Below, piece after piece: positions 10,099-20,994 of a stretch of DNA of 64,000 bases. Position 1 is the stretch's first letter; each line of letters starts with the position of its first letter. Below the pieces are notes generated by a model that made no database searches, had not been told where the DNA came from, and saw nothing but the letters and a program-made list of their open reading frames with translations. The stretch is taken from positions 388,229 to 452,228 of the forward strand of contig JAIUJO010000185.1 in assembly GCA_023846275.1 (NCBI GenBank). The letters are read 5' to 3'. Position numbers and translations under genes: made by a program. The DNA comes from Vanilla planifolia. Lineage: Eukaryota > Streptophyta > Magnoliopsida > Asparagales > Orchidaceae.

Positions 10099-12518
10099 AA
10101 GTGGGAATTAACGAGCATGTTCAAAGCAGTGTTCAGGTTACCTAAATAAAGGAGTTTGTTCAAAGCAACACTTCTACAAAACTCCTGACAAAACTTTATA
10201 AATAATAGCTAACTCCTCAAATCGATGATTCACTAATCTACCATTTGTTTTACCCTACTAAAGTGATAACAACCAACTTTACAAATTACAACAATGAAAA
10301 ACATACATAAATAGTAAAAAAGACAATTTCACGTGAAAATCCAAAATTCAAAAGAAAAAAATCACATTTTCATACTTACAAACATCTTCATTAGAACTCA
10401 AATAGATTTTTTTAAAAAGAAACATCACTTTTATCACTTTTGCTCTAAGCTTTCCCTTCAAACAAGTGACTCATATCCTCAATGTTATGGTATCTTTTAA
10501 AGTAGAATATAGATTACAAGTCACTTAAAATATTTCGTTTGATTTCACCAAAATTATGATAGCTTATTTGACCATTTGTAGGCCTTTGAGCGATGCAGCA
10601 CCATCCACTTGCATATCAAAAAAAGGACAATAGATGCTTGATCTTCATGTCTACATCAATTACCAATAAATGCATAATGTCGAATTGTGAGAAGAATATG
10701 ATTCAACTCCGAAGCACCTATTTTCCAATAGATTTATATAGTTCACATTGCTTTGACTTGTGATTTTATAATCCTTCAAGTTCAAATACAACTCAATACA
10801 TATGATCTGCTCAACTTCATATGCATCTATTATCTGTTAATAATCTTTTAGTGGATAATTGAGCCTTGGACATCTACACAGGTAATCTCTTCAAATTTTT
10901 AACACTTTTTATGCATCTTTCCTTCTCATCATTTTTCTCAAAAACTCAATAGAGTAATGCTTATTATCAGCTTATTAATAGTGCTTACTTTGTTTGCATG
11001 TTTATTTAAATATCTATACTAAGATTTTGCTAATACCCAATCAATCAACAGCCTGATGTCGAGAAACTTCAGTTGCATGAGAAAAGTTCTTTAAAAGACA
11101 AATTGCATTTCCACAATCGTTGAATATAATAAAATTTAAACTTTTCCTTTTCTCCTAGAAGATTTTTTAAATCAAGTAGTCTCTTTACATGTCCTTGAGA
11201 AGATGACATTGAAAATATGGCTATGGAGAGAGCCACATATCTAATGTTGAGGCATTTGGCTAAGTACTACTGTACACCTAGTATATGTATCCTAAGGTAC
11301 TCTTCTAAATATCAATATCACATTTTAAGCTACAATTTATATAACATAGAGTACTATGACATTTCTTCATATACATAAGAACCTATTCAATCCTTTGCCA
11401 ATGCTTTCGATATGGGTAACAAAACCAACTATATATTTCGGGTCAAGCCTTATACATAAAATGATATGCATACGATTCATATCATAGGTAAATATGATAT
11501 CTTGGAGAAGTATTTCCACTCATGAAAATTTCGTGATCACTCTTTGCTTAATTTAAAATGACATATAAGTGAAGTATGTAATCCATCTATACTCAAACAT
11601 GTTCATACTAAATTTGTATTAGGTAATCGAGTTGAAGAACAAAATGGTTTTATGGATTTTTTTGATGTTTTACTCAAAGTAAATAGTGGTACCACCCATG
11701 CAATGAGGCTTCATAGGCTTCAAGTGTTGGTGATACATTATTCTTAGAACTCCCCTTTAGCAAAGGAAGGATAATTCTACACTTTTTTTATAGAAAGGGA
11801 GTTGCAAGGAAAGATAAAGTTCTCGTTGGCTAGGACTGATTCCTTTTAATACTTTTCATAAATTTTTTGACTTCAATAACCCTTAGAACATAACTAACAA
11901 AGTTCAATGGTGCACACTCATGGCATTGTTAACATGGAATCATGTATGAGCATAGCCATAATGAGAACTGGCTCCCTGAATATCGCTTGTAGGTTGACAT
12001 CAATAAATATGAATTAAAATTGTAACCCAACAAAGACCAAGATTTTTTGATGTTGTAATATTTTTTTGTTATAACCTAACCTTACTACTTTACGTTATTA
12101 TTTCTCCTTCATAGTTTCATATCAATAAAAAAATATTTTCAAATAAAAAGTATCTCAATATCTTATAACCTTGGTATTATATATGTAATTTAGAATTTAT
12201 CTTCATTTTTTATGTGAGAATAAAAACTATTGTCTCCTTGCACCTAAAAGAAGCTAACATCATGTTTTGCTCAGAGATTCCACTTTTTAGACATCACTTA
12301 ATAATCATTCATTATTATCTTTAACCCTTGGTGTCATAGGCCCACCAAGTTTTTCTTCATTCAACTCGTACTGCATTGTATTATAAAAAGTATAATTCCA
12401 GCACCACAATACTAGGAGATAATCATATTTTGTAAATGTAGTGTCCTTTTTTTGTTCTCTTATATTAGTAAAAAAATTATGGCTTTAAAAGACATATTTA
12501 CATTATAAAACTATGCTT

Positions 12519-12534
12519 CTATATATATATATAA

Positions 12535-12567
<33 letters not shown>

Positions 12568-12575
12568 TATATATT
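12519..12575. repeat. Interrupted AT microsatellite
   Basis: AT dinucleotides are interrupted by single A, G and T substitutions. Confidence 0.95.
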
Positions 12576-13399
12576 TTGATATATTTTTAATCCTCCAAAT
12601 GTAAGAATATTCATACACTTATCTACCTAGAAATATACTCGAAGTAACTCCTTATCTAATAATTCAATATCTAAAATATCATCTAATGATCACTTACATT
12701 TTTCTATTAAGGATGCTATAGGCTCTTTAGCTTTAGATTGGTTTTTCCTTCAACTACATAGTGTTATAGGAGGTGCCAATTTGTTACCATAATATTACAG
12801 CATAACATATCATGTTGAGATTTTATTATTCTTTGGCTTATTCCATACTAACCAAAACTAGTTTTATCCCATAAGGTGCATATACATTTACATTATTCTA
12901 AACTTAATAAGTATTTTTGGTTACAATAAAAGCTATAATACTTTATTTAATTTGACACAAAAATTTATGATTATAAAGAAAAATTTAGATAAGATACTAC
13001 CAAGTTATATTTTTTGATGTTATTTTTTAGAAAGCTTTCTTTTTAAATTAGGACTAGAAAGAATAATCCACAATAAATTATTTTGCATTCTCAATAATGA
13101 ATAAATGAGAAAAATGTGACTCTTCACTTCATATACTATCGTCACAATTGCTTCTTTTAGCTCCTTCGTCCAACACTAGAACATTTACTTAGGTAGCATC
13201 TGTGACATCCTTCGAGCTCTTCAACTAGACACATTCTTTCATAATTCATGAGTCTCAACAACTAGTTCTGGTCATGAAATGAAATTTCTAAAATAGGATT
13301 GCACTATGCTCCAACACAATCTTAAGAGGTTGCATCGCTAGATTGCATGCAAATGCAATGTTGGAAGGTTTGACCACAACTATTTGATCTCCCAAAAAA

Positions 13400-14800
13400 A
13401 AACTTCTAAATCCATTTCCATATATGGATAAAGAATATGCAAGCAAACATTGCCTTTAACATTCTTAAAGACAAAATGGGTTGTTCCACATTCCCTTTTA
13501 GGTTCCTTCCCACACCATTTAAAAGTTCTTATCGATATGGAGCCATACAATGTCCCTAACCTATTCTACTCATTGCTTATTATACCTTTTCCTATTATCG
13601 TTTTGTGGCTTTTCCATCAAACTTTAAGTGTATCCTTCAAATCTTATTGAAACTTTTGTGGACTATGTTGAGCTAATCCCTCGATACTTTTAATTGTGTC
13701 AATTTGGAACTCTAAATTGAATGGGCTTTAGGGACTAAATCCTACATTATATATTGAATAATCCTCAACCAGTAGAAACATGGCCTAACCTATTGAAAGA
13801 AAACTAGACATAGAAGAGATTTTCATCCTATACTCTAAAATATCATAAATTGTACCCTCATAAGGGTTGTCAGATGGTCCTATTTATGATACTATAAAAA
13901 AGATATCATTGCACAAATTTCTCAAATTTTGATTTTTTACAAGAACAATACAAGTTCAATTTGTTGGAACAGAATAGTATTATTTTTCACTCAAAAGCAA
14001 CCAACCACCATTGAAGTATGAGTCTCTTGAACCAATTTCAACTAATCCCCAGTAGAAGGAATGCAAAGTTGTATCCCTTAATAGAGAAGGCCTTCACTTA
14101 AGTGAAAATTTGATAGCTTTCAATGTTTTCATATTTGATCAATCCTTATTAAAGACAGTATCCTTGTTATCTCTCAACACATTCTCTATGTGCATCTTTA
14201 GTTAGACCCACTTCACAAAACTTAAACAAAAGTTGCTTATTGCATGCTTCGAAAGAAAGCCAACCATCTTATTTTTATCTCCTTAGCTATATCTGATGAC
14301 AACATTGAATTGTTACGAATAGGTCATGTGCTTAATGTGTCATGCCTGTTGAAACTTGCTAGGTTCTACAAGTATTGGAGTGGTTGTCTATCAAAGTGCA
14401 TGAAGTTTCATTCCCAACAAAGACAACAACCAATGTTTCATGGCTTGATGTAATGCTAAAATCTCCTTGTTGTTTGACCATGAGTTTCCTTGAGCTTCTT
14501 GTAGTAGCATGAAATAATATGCTAGAAGATGTCCTCAAACCATCAACTCGATGCTAATTGCACAGCTTGACACATTTATTGCAATTTTAAAAGAAAGTAA
14601 TAAACTAGGAAAAATCAAACGTGTGCCCATAATTTATTCTTTAGAAAGGGGAAGTGTATGATTTTTCTCTTAAACTTCAATTTCACTTTTGTTAGTCAAT
14701 GCAATAGTATGACAATCTCAGTGAAGTTTTTAATGAATTATGAAGCTAGTAGCATGCCTCCATGAAGATCCTTACTTCAGTAACATTACTTGGTTTTCAA
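13400..14800 (-). mobile_element. Decayed Ty3/gypsy polyprotein: reverse-transcriptase tail, RNase H, integrase
   Basis: Reading the minus strand right to left across stops and frameshifts gives a co-linear order. First is NVTEVRIF near 14787 (family NVTEVRSFHGLASFYRRF, end of reverse transcriptase). Then comes the RNase H: NNKEILALHQAMKHWLLSLLG at 14410-14474 (family DKE--A-V-ALK-W-HYLL) and FNVVIRYS-GDKNKMV at about 14265-14309 (family F-FVI-YK-GK-NVVADALSR). The integrase zinc-finger region follows: EGLLY-GIQLCIPSTGD and QETHTSMVVGCF near 13990-14095 (family G-LF-G--LCIP, REAH-GGLAGHFG, second His lost). Last is VRDIVWLHIDKNF at 13522-13560 (family GDLVWLHLRKERF, integrase C-terminus). The order and spacing match a Ty3/gypsy pol. 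The element is dead. Its LTRs were not found. It lies between kinesin exons on the same strand. Confidence 0.8.
14225..14560 (-). pseudogene. RNase H domain relic of the Ty3/gypsy element
   Basis: This is the best preserved part of the minus-strand element. A segment like the RNase H start (CAISIELMV, family DAS--G-GAVL) leads into GHLLAYYF, the DKE-type block (NNKEILALH) and the C-terminal V-D-LSR-like block. At least two frame changes and several stops occur. The 69-codon plus-strand frame at 14244-14453 is its antisense shadow. Confidence 0.7.
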
Positions 14801-15548
14801 CATTCTCACATGACTTGCACAAAAATTGAATCAATTCTTCTTTTTTCTTTTCTGGCCGTCTGCACTAGATAAATCAAGATCATATGCTTGAACATGTACT
14901 ACATTAAGCTAAGTTTCAACCTTTGGAATGACTTGTTAGAGAAAGTAGTTTTTCTTCATTCACAGGCTTTTTGAATGAACAAGTTTTGTTCACATGCTTA
15001 TCAATTTTTTTCTTTCTTCCTCCCTTGTTTTCTACCTCTCTATTCTCCTCCAAATAACCTGAACCATCCCACATGTACTTCAACTAAACTTGCTCATGCA
15101 CGTGCTCTTGGCCACATTCTAGTATTAATAATACACATATTCAACACGTAGCATACTCAAATTGTGTAGGAATAATTCCAAAAATTAACCTTAATGAATT
15201 ATATACTTTTGAGGGGATCATCATATCCTAATACAAAATTATGACAATAAAAATCAACGCAGTGATTAACATCAATCCCATCCAATTTGATGAAAAAATT
15301 AAAAATTAATAGATAATGTTAATACAAAACATCACTCGCAAAAACGAGATGCTTTCACTGTAGTTAATATAGTGGATATACATTTAGTAAAATCAGTGTA
15401 CTACATTTCTTTTAAGCCTATTGAAAGTCTTACAAAATTTCATACCAAATTTCTAAGCTACATATCAAGTGTTAACATTCATAGAATTTTCATGTTATAT
15501 TCACATTGCAAAAGTATAAATCACACTCGCACATTGATTCACAAATAC
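14801..15548. other. Spacer between a retrotransposon relic and kinesin exons
   Basis: No gene is supported. The upstream reverse-transcriptase core of the minus-strand Ty3/gypsy element (YxDD block) should lie here if the element were complete, but I could not recognise it. Confidence 0.4.
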
Positions 15549-15677
15549 CTTGCACAGATTCTTTGTAAGATGAACATTTTCATCATTTGAAATCTTGAGT
15601 TTCTTAGTTAGAGTTTTCTCTTTAGAGTCTGTGGTAAATTTTACAACCTCAAGTTCCAAAAGAGCTTCTTTAAGTTG
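15549..15677 (-). pseudogene. Kinesin (KIN-7O-like) stalk exon, still open
   Basis: This 129-bp minus-strand exon has clean boundaries (CAG acceptor; AAG|GTATTT donor) and 43 open codons. It starts QQLKEALLELEVVKFTTD, then SKEKTLTKKLKISNDENV, and ends HLTKNLCK. The plant CENP-E-like kinesins have a similar block (LL-ME-EKA-W-SKEKALTEAVEEK--LYKN). Its length is a multiple of three, like the neighbouring exons. It is the best-preserved kinesin exon in the window. The next exon upstream is at 15756-15827. Confidence 0.7.
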
Positions 15678-15755
15678 CTGATCCAATGAATGAATAAGTG
15701 TATGAAATAAAAAATGTAGTGAAAGAAAGAATAGTTTCAATGCCATGTGCTTCTT

Positions 15756-15827
15756 TTGTCTTGATAGATAGCTTAGGGAATCTTCTGAACTTCTAGAATC
15801 AACTTTTGAATCGGATAAACTTTGTTC
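15756..15827 (-). pseudogene. Kinesin (KIN-7O-like) stalk exon with lost donor
   Basis: After a TTGCAG acceptor the minus strand reads EQSLSDSKVDSRSSEDSLSY, then LSRQ. Its expected donor is not recognisable, so the frame reads through the short intron into the next exon, producing an accidental 110-codon frame (15501-15833). The Ser/Asp-rich, polar content suits a stalk linker. Assignment rests mainly on position between two better-matching exons. Confidence 0.55.
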
Positions 15828-15951
15828 CTGCAAGATAAAATAGCTTCAAGTTCTAAAGTAGGAATTCAAAACCAATAGATGGTTGAAGTACAATGGCAGA
15901 GAAGCTAAGAAGCTCAAAAATTAATTGTTATGCAATATTAGAGATTTACAC

Positions 15952-16155
15952 CATTCTAATAAGCTCCTACAGTAGTTTTGCATCAACTAATGCAGTATTC
16001 AATTTGCTGGATATAACCTCCAATTTAGTTTCTAGAATTTCATTTTTAACAACTGCTTCTTCCTTTTCACCAATTGCAATTTCCAAAGGCTCTTTCATCG
16101 AAGCAATATCAGCCTCCACTTCAAACACACTTAATACAAGCTTTTGATACTCATT
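15952..16155 (-). pseudogene. Kinesin (KIN-7O-like) stalk exon with a premature stop
   Basis: This 204-bp (68-codon) minus-strand exon has a TTTTAG acceptor at 16155 and an ATG|GTGTAA donor at 15952. It reads NEYQKLVLSVFEVEADIASM, KEPLEIAIGEKEEAVVKNE, then ILETKLEVISSKLNTALVDA, and meets one TAG near its end. It parallels the family block Q-L---AFEME--IASLEEEL---GEKEEA--RN----E---L-EKL. Coiled-coil heptads are evident. The plus-strand frame at 15893-16147 is its shadow. Confidence 0.75.
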
Positions 16156-16504
16156 CTAAAACAATACATGAAACAAACATAATGTACCAAACAAAATCAA
16201 ATCTACTCAATTAATATATGGAATTGAATATTAGCCACAAGTATAAATTAAGAAGACGAATTCCATAGAGAAAAGAAGATTTGGAGTGCAAAAACCTTCT
16301 CCATATGCTCAAGCCAAGATCAATAAAGTTCTTGATTTGGTGAAGCGTAATAAAATGTTAAGAAACAAACCTTTGTTCTTCTAGTTTCATCTCATATGTT
16401 TACTATATTACATATTGCATTGTTACTAGTTACTAACTAGCTGATAAATTAACTAGCAATTGCTTAGGGCCTAGTATAAATAGAACACAAGCAAACTTCC
16501 ATCT

Positions 16505-16629
16505 CCGATATTTATCGGCAAATTTTTATGGGCCACAGCATTTGACTAAGGCTTCAACATATTGCGTTCTAGTAAAGCTCATTCACCTTGCAAACTCTTA
16601 ACTTCTTGTTCAATCTGAGCTTTTTCACT
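16505..16629 (-). pseudogene. Kinesin (KIN-7O-like) stalk exon with two stops
   Basis: From a T-rich tract and TAG acceptor at 16629 the minus strand reads SEKAQIEQEVKSLQGE, a stop, ALLERNMLK-, another stop, then SNAVAHKN. Plant CENP-E-like kinesins have EKA--ERE-KRL--QKALLERD--K followed by a Ser/Arg-rich segment, so the match is specific (ALLERxxxK). The left boundary is uncertain. Confidence 0.75.
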
Positions 16630-16708
16630 CTAAAAAAAGGAAATGTTCACCTTTAATGAAACAAAATAAAAAAACATGAAGTAATACATTTGTGACAATA
16701 ATAATTAC

Positions 16709-16915
16709 CTCAAGCTTTACTTTGTCCTCTATTGTATTGTTTAGTTTGCTTTCGATATCCTTGAATTTTCACTTTATCTTATCAAGTTCCTTTCTTAGTT
16801 ATTCTTTATCTCTAACAAGAGAAGAAGATGATAAGCATGACACTTCTCCATATCAGCCTAAAGGCCTTGTTCCTACAACATCTGCTTGGATCAAAAATAG
16901 AATGGAAACATCAAC
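16709..16915 (-). pseudogene. Kinesin (KIN-7O-like) stalk exon with three stops
   Basis: This 207-bp (69-codon) minus-strand exon has good boundaries (TTTTTAG acceptor; GAG|GTAATT donor). The readable end is CLSSSSLVRDKE, a stop, LRKELDKIK, a stop, KFKDIESKLNNTIEDKVKLE. The family block is SLSSSSLAKEKE-LRKD-EK-K-KLKD-ESKL-N---DK-KLE, so this is the strongest single match to plant CENP-E-like kinesin in the window. Three in-frame stops prove decay. In minus-strand order it joins in phase to the exon at 16505-16629 over a 79-bp intron. Confidence 0.82.
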
Positions 16916-16970
16916 CTAAAAAGAATAAAAAGGGAAAGACTTGATTTAGCTTACTATAGTAATCTTCTAC

Positions 16971-17003
16971 CTATTTTCTAAGTAACACTTGAGCTCATGA
17001 ATT
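16971..17003 (-). pseudogene. Short kinesin-like exon fragment
   Basis: The minus strand reads IHELKCYLEN before a donor (AG|GTAGAAG). It is charged and helix-forming and lies between two better exons. The right boundary is not clear. The assignment to the kinesin stalk is by position. Confidence 0.4.
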
Positions 17004-17121
17004 TTTTTTGATGTTGACATTGTTGGTTACCAAATAGATTCTACATTTGAGTGATTTTTTAGATGAGGAATTGTGTTGTATTTTCACTAGATAAATAAAA
17101 ATCAAGATCATCATTTCATAC

Positions 17122-17180
17122 CTTCTCAAACTTGAATTCCTAAATTTTCTTGATCATAAGTCTATTGACACAATCATGGC
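17122..17180 (-). pseudogene. Kinesin-like exon fragment
   Basis: The minus strand reads VNRLMIKKI, a stop, EFKFEK, then a donor (AAG|GTATGA). It is reminiscent of the family block SLKKKV---ENEK. The start of the exon is not resolved. Confidence 0.42.
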
Positions 17181-18657
17181 CTAAATGAGGGACTTAATTG
17201 TGCCACACACTCCATGGGAATGGTCTTAAGGCTCTAAAAGCATAACATAATAGAATATGAAATTAAGTAGCTTATGGGAACAACATTAATTATCTCATAA
17301 GGGCAGAATTGAGCAGGTACTCAAATTGATATAAATTAGTTTTTTTGTTTAAGGATAACACAAATATAATGATCAACACGTAAGATTTTTTTTTACAACT
17401 ATAATGATTAGTATGTAAAGTTTCTCATATAGCACATATGAAGAGAGTAACAAGTGGACATAGATGTGATGATAATTTGCACGTCAAAACACTAAGATAT
17501 GAATCACAATGAGATGCAACAATTAAATATCATAAGAACAATAAGTTATAATAAACATGTATATGACGTAGAAGAAGTGGGGCTCATTGGTAGAGCACTC
17601 CTAAGGCAATCAAGCGGCATCAAATTATATGCAAATCATTTGAACAAACAAAAGACAAGCTTCTTAAAATCAAGTCATTTCCATCAAACCTATTAGTAGA
17701 GCTTAAGCTAAAAAAACATGAAAGAGACTAATTTGAAAGTAGTTAATTATGAATGCCAAAGCAGAGCAAGTTGGCTTCAATTATTTGCAATTATTTTCCA
17801 AACTTACGCTTTTGTCGACAACAAGGAAAAAGACACACAAATCGTACTATATTATATTGTAGTTGTTTTTTTGGGTTAACTAACAATCAATCATTTGGGA
17901 AACCGACCCTTCAAATTCTCTCTTCTTTCTTGGTGGAGCTCTTTTTGGCTTTCTTTGAACAAAAGGCATTTTGGTATTTAAAAAAATCCAGTTAAGCAAA
18001 TTAAGATGGTGCAATATTGCTTAAGGTACTCTACTAATTTTTTTAATTTTTCAACTACATTTGACAATGGTACAAGTTGTGGATGAATAATTTGGTATTG
18101 AAGCATGATCATGGACATATATAGCCAAGAAAAAAGTTCACAAAAGGAAATGAACAAATAGCTATACATGTTGGAGATTCCAACCAATCTTTGGAATAAT
18201 AGGTCACATAGCTAATACAAACCGTTTAAGGCTTTGCATAGATTGTTACAAAGCAAAAACTTATCATGATAAGTTCACCATAATATAGAACAAAAAAAAT
18301 ACATCACCACCAAAGTTGAATGCAACCAATTCAAAGAGGGGAAGGTTAAGGTTATGTAAGCCTAATGAAGAATTTCAAAGAAGCTGATCTATGTTAATCT
18401 ATGCCCTCAAATTTTAAAGAACAACAAATACTCTTAAAAGTTGTGGCCAAGGTCGATTTGCAAACTTATAATGAAAAATGAATGCCAATGTAATACTTAG
18501 GACAGAAGAAAGTGGAATGTGATCATCAAATAATGCCTAAGAGTTGGAAACACCAAGCAATGAATAAATCCTAAAAGTTTGCTAGATGGAGTCGTACAAA
18601 AAGAAGAGTCCCAAATCAAAAATATCAGAAACAATTTTTAACTACACACACACAAAA

Positions 18658-18736
18658 GCTTTCTTCATCTTAGCAAGCTCCTGCTTGAAACTCCTTATAG
18701 ACTCTCCTTTCTAAATTCTCATCACAATCTCCACCT
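18658..18736 (-). pseudogene. Possible most upstream kinesin-like coiled-coil fragment
   Basis: The minus strand reads VEIVMRI, a stop, KGESIRSFKQELAKMKKA. This looks like an amphipathic, charged helix, and the strand and order fit the other stalk exons. No specific family block is matched and the boundaries are approximate, so it is a tentative member. Confidence 0.35.
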
Positions 18737-19697
18737 TTCCTAAATGTCATGTCAATCTCTCCCTCATTGTTTCTCTTTAAGCTATTACATTAGTTTTTCT
18801 TTAGCACCTATTTGTACTACAACTCCCCACCTTATCCCATAAGGATGCAAAACAACATCAATTAGAGGAGAATATGTCTCTTACCATATAACTTAAAAGA
18901 AACTAATTTTCAATTAGCATTACATTTTTATTTTAATATAAAGTTCAGATATTAAGTTTAGTCTTCAAACCCTGAAAAACCTCCAATTCCAACAAAACAA
19001 TAGCCTTTGATTTTCCTTTTTGAGACCTTTCCAAATCTACATTTTTAATATCTAAGACATTCATTATTGACATAAAAATGTCACGCACTTGTAACCAACA
19101 AAGATGCCTTCTTAAAACTAAAAATTTAATCTCTTATAACATGCAAAATCATATTTAATCAAAGTATTTCATACAAATACATTGGAAAAAAATATTTTTA
19201 ACAAGATTATTTTGAACTTACAAAGATAATATATTATCCAAGTGCAAAATTTGGCATAAAGAAGTTCATTCAATAGAGTACATTCTAAAGCATTACAAAA
19301 CGAACTAATCTAAAGTAAGGTCTATACATACCACTATTGATACTTAATCAACCCTAGAAGACCACCTTGATGGATTTTCCTGGAGGCTTATTGATGATAT
19401 GATGAATTCACAATTTCTTGTTGTGGTTAAGAAATCCTATCTATGATGATAGTGTGCAAATAGGATATCAAGGGCTAAAAGTAACACATTTTTCTTAACA
19501 AAGGAATGGATACATCTTGAGTTACCAACACATACTTTGTGGAGTTGGAATACCCATTTTATAAGTAAATTGATAGCTAGACAAAGGCCATTAACATAGT
19601 AAATATGAATCCAATGAAAGGATATAACTCTCGTCACTCAAAGACATAAGATCATAATCTATTTTATGCCTAATTTTTATTAAATCAAACCATCCAT
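18737..19697. other. A+T-rich stretch, nothing assigned
   Basis: I see no supported gene or repeat here. The frame at 19437-19637 (minus strand) has no recognisable motif. Confidence 0.4.
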
Positions 19698-19913
19698 AAT
19701 CCAATTATTTATAGCTCATTCAAGGTGGTGTGTCTATTATATCTACCATAAAGCCCATTCAACTTGAATTTTGAAATAAAAAAAACCAATAAAGTCAAAG
19801 TATTAATATAATAAAAGGTATAATAGATTATCAAGAATAGTCGAATAGTTCAAACCAATTCAAGATGTAATTGAAGCTCTTTCAACATAAGTACAAAAAT
19901 AGACATGATATGC
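19698..19913 (+). repeat. Left unit of a ~236-bp tandem duplication
   Basis: The unit begins AATCCAATTATTTATAGCTC and ends near GACATGATATGC. It matches 19934-20132 block for block (for example CCCATTCAACTTG, AGATTATCAAGAA and AAGCTCTT), with substitutions and small indels. It is not the 410-bp satellite. Confidence 0.85.
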
Positions 19914-19933
19914 AAAAAATCAACACATCTACA

Positions 19934-20132
19934 AATCAATTATTTGGAGCCCATTTAAGGTGTCTCTAGTATATCTGCCATAGAACCCATTCAACTTGGA
20001 TTTCTCAATAAACCCATCCAATAAAGATAAAATAAAAGTTATAAAAGATTATCAAGAAAATTTAAAAAATTCAATTTTCTTTCATGATGTGGTAGAAGCT
20101 CTTGCAATAGTACAAAAAAAGACATGATATGC
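19934..20132 (+). repeat. Right unit of the ~236-bp tandem duplication
   Basis: This is the second copy of 19698-19913, beginning AATCAATTATTTGGAGCCC and ending GACATGATATGC. A few small deletions make it shorter. Confidence 0.85.
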
Positions 20133-20994
20133 ATTATCAATAAGAGAGTTTTAGGAGACCTAGGATGGTTTTATTTAATAAATGAATAAATAAGGGGCTA
20201 AGAAAGTTAAAACCAATTTGATATACATTATTTTGACTCTTAAAAAAAATCAATGATGAAATTTATTGGACAAACTTATTTCAATAAAGAGAAATCAATA
20301 CTAATAAATCTAGAGAACTTAAAATTACTTGAGCATTTCATAATTGATAAGGAATTTCAAGAGGCATTATCTCCTATGTTTGACCTTATTATGGGAACAA
20401 AAATTCTATTACCAAAGCATATCATTTTTTAGAATTACTGAAACACCCCTAGGTGAGGGACAAATGACCCACTTTACATCATCTGAAATGCACAAATGCC
20501 ATAGGTGACTAATTAAGAATAATTTGGAACAAGAAAAATATGAGTTTCATTATCTCACGTTATCTATTAAAAAATAACAAAAAGACTCAACAAATACATT
20601 TCAACTTAGAAAATATTTGAAGGGACTTAAATCCTTGAAAATGGACAAATGATCAAGATAACAACAACAAAAGTAAACGAGAAAGTCTTGACATATCCCA
20701 ACAACATTTGTCATATGTATAAATCACCTTGAAGAAAAGTTCTACAATACACAAGAGGTTTTAACCCATGAGGAAGGGATACAAAGAAAAATTGAATACT
20801 GAACCCAAGCACAGAGCCACTTGAGGTGATGAGCTTGAAAGTTTAAGACACATGAAATATTAAGCACAAAGTTCCTCTAATGGTTCTCAAAGGTTTCCTT
20901 AATAATTACACTATAAGATTTGAGATTTCAAAAGAAGAGCAAAGAAGTTGAGCAATTTGACATGAGAAGAAAAACTACAAAACTTAAATAGAGG
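20133..20994. other. Transition between single-copy-like DNA and the satellite
   Basis: No gene or satellite monomer is recognisable. Scattered G+C-richer runs (for example 20430-20500 and 20750-20870) do not translate into anything I recognise. Confidence 0.4.

Larger units (their letters stand above)
9650..13399. other. Fragmented A+T-rich DNA without a recognised gene
   Basis: It holds a purine-rich GA tract (10020-10098), an AT microsatellite (12519-12575) and several G+C-richer patches (for example 10580-10760, 11560-11760 and 13130-13400) that may be further exon or transposon relics. I could not assign any of them. Given the Ty3/gypsy remnant just to the right on the minus strand, part of this stretch may be its 3' end and LTR. 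Confidence 0.4.
9440..18736 (-). pseudogene. CENP-E-like kinesin (KIN-7O-like) pseudogene locus, stalk part
   Basis: This entry groups the minus-strand exons listed separately. In order they are 18.7 kb (tentative), 17.18, 17.00, 16.92, 16.63, 16.16, 15.83, 15.68 and 9.65 kb. The living protein is a plant kinesin with an N-terminal motor and a very long coiled-coil tail, related to animal CENP-E. It is thought to work on microtubules during division. Here only stalk exons are recognisable, with at least six premature stops and several frameshifts. No motor exons occur upstream (higher coordinates) before the satellite begins at about 21 kb, so the 5' half is missing. A Ty3/gypsy relic separates the last two groups. 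Confidence 0.7.

Noticed and set aside
11620..11750. Plus-strand peptide like VEEQNGFMDFFDVLLKV recalls the FxDVLL segment of plant cytochrome P450s.
   Set aside because: The resemblance is one short block with no heme-binding or other P450 motif around it.
13130..13400. G+C-richer minus-strand frames left of the gypsy integrase, possibly the polyprotein tail.
   Set aside because: No specific block of the family could be matched, so it was not added to the element.
15501..15833. A 110-codon minus-strand frame that could be taken as a small gene.
   Set aside because: It is two kinesin stalk exons joined by read-through of a short intron whose donor is lost, and it has no start of its own.
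17574..17612. GGCTCATTGGTAGAGCACTC resembles a tRNA D-arm / A-box.
   Set aside because: No matching B-box (GGTTCGAATCC type), no acceptor stem and no cloverleaf follow within tRNA distance.
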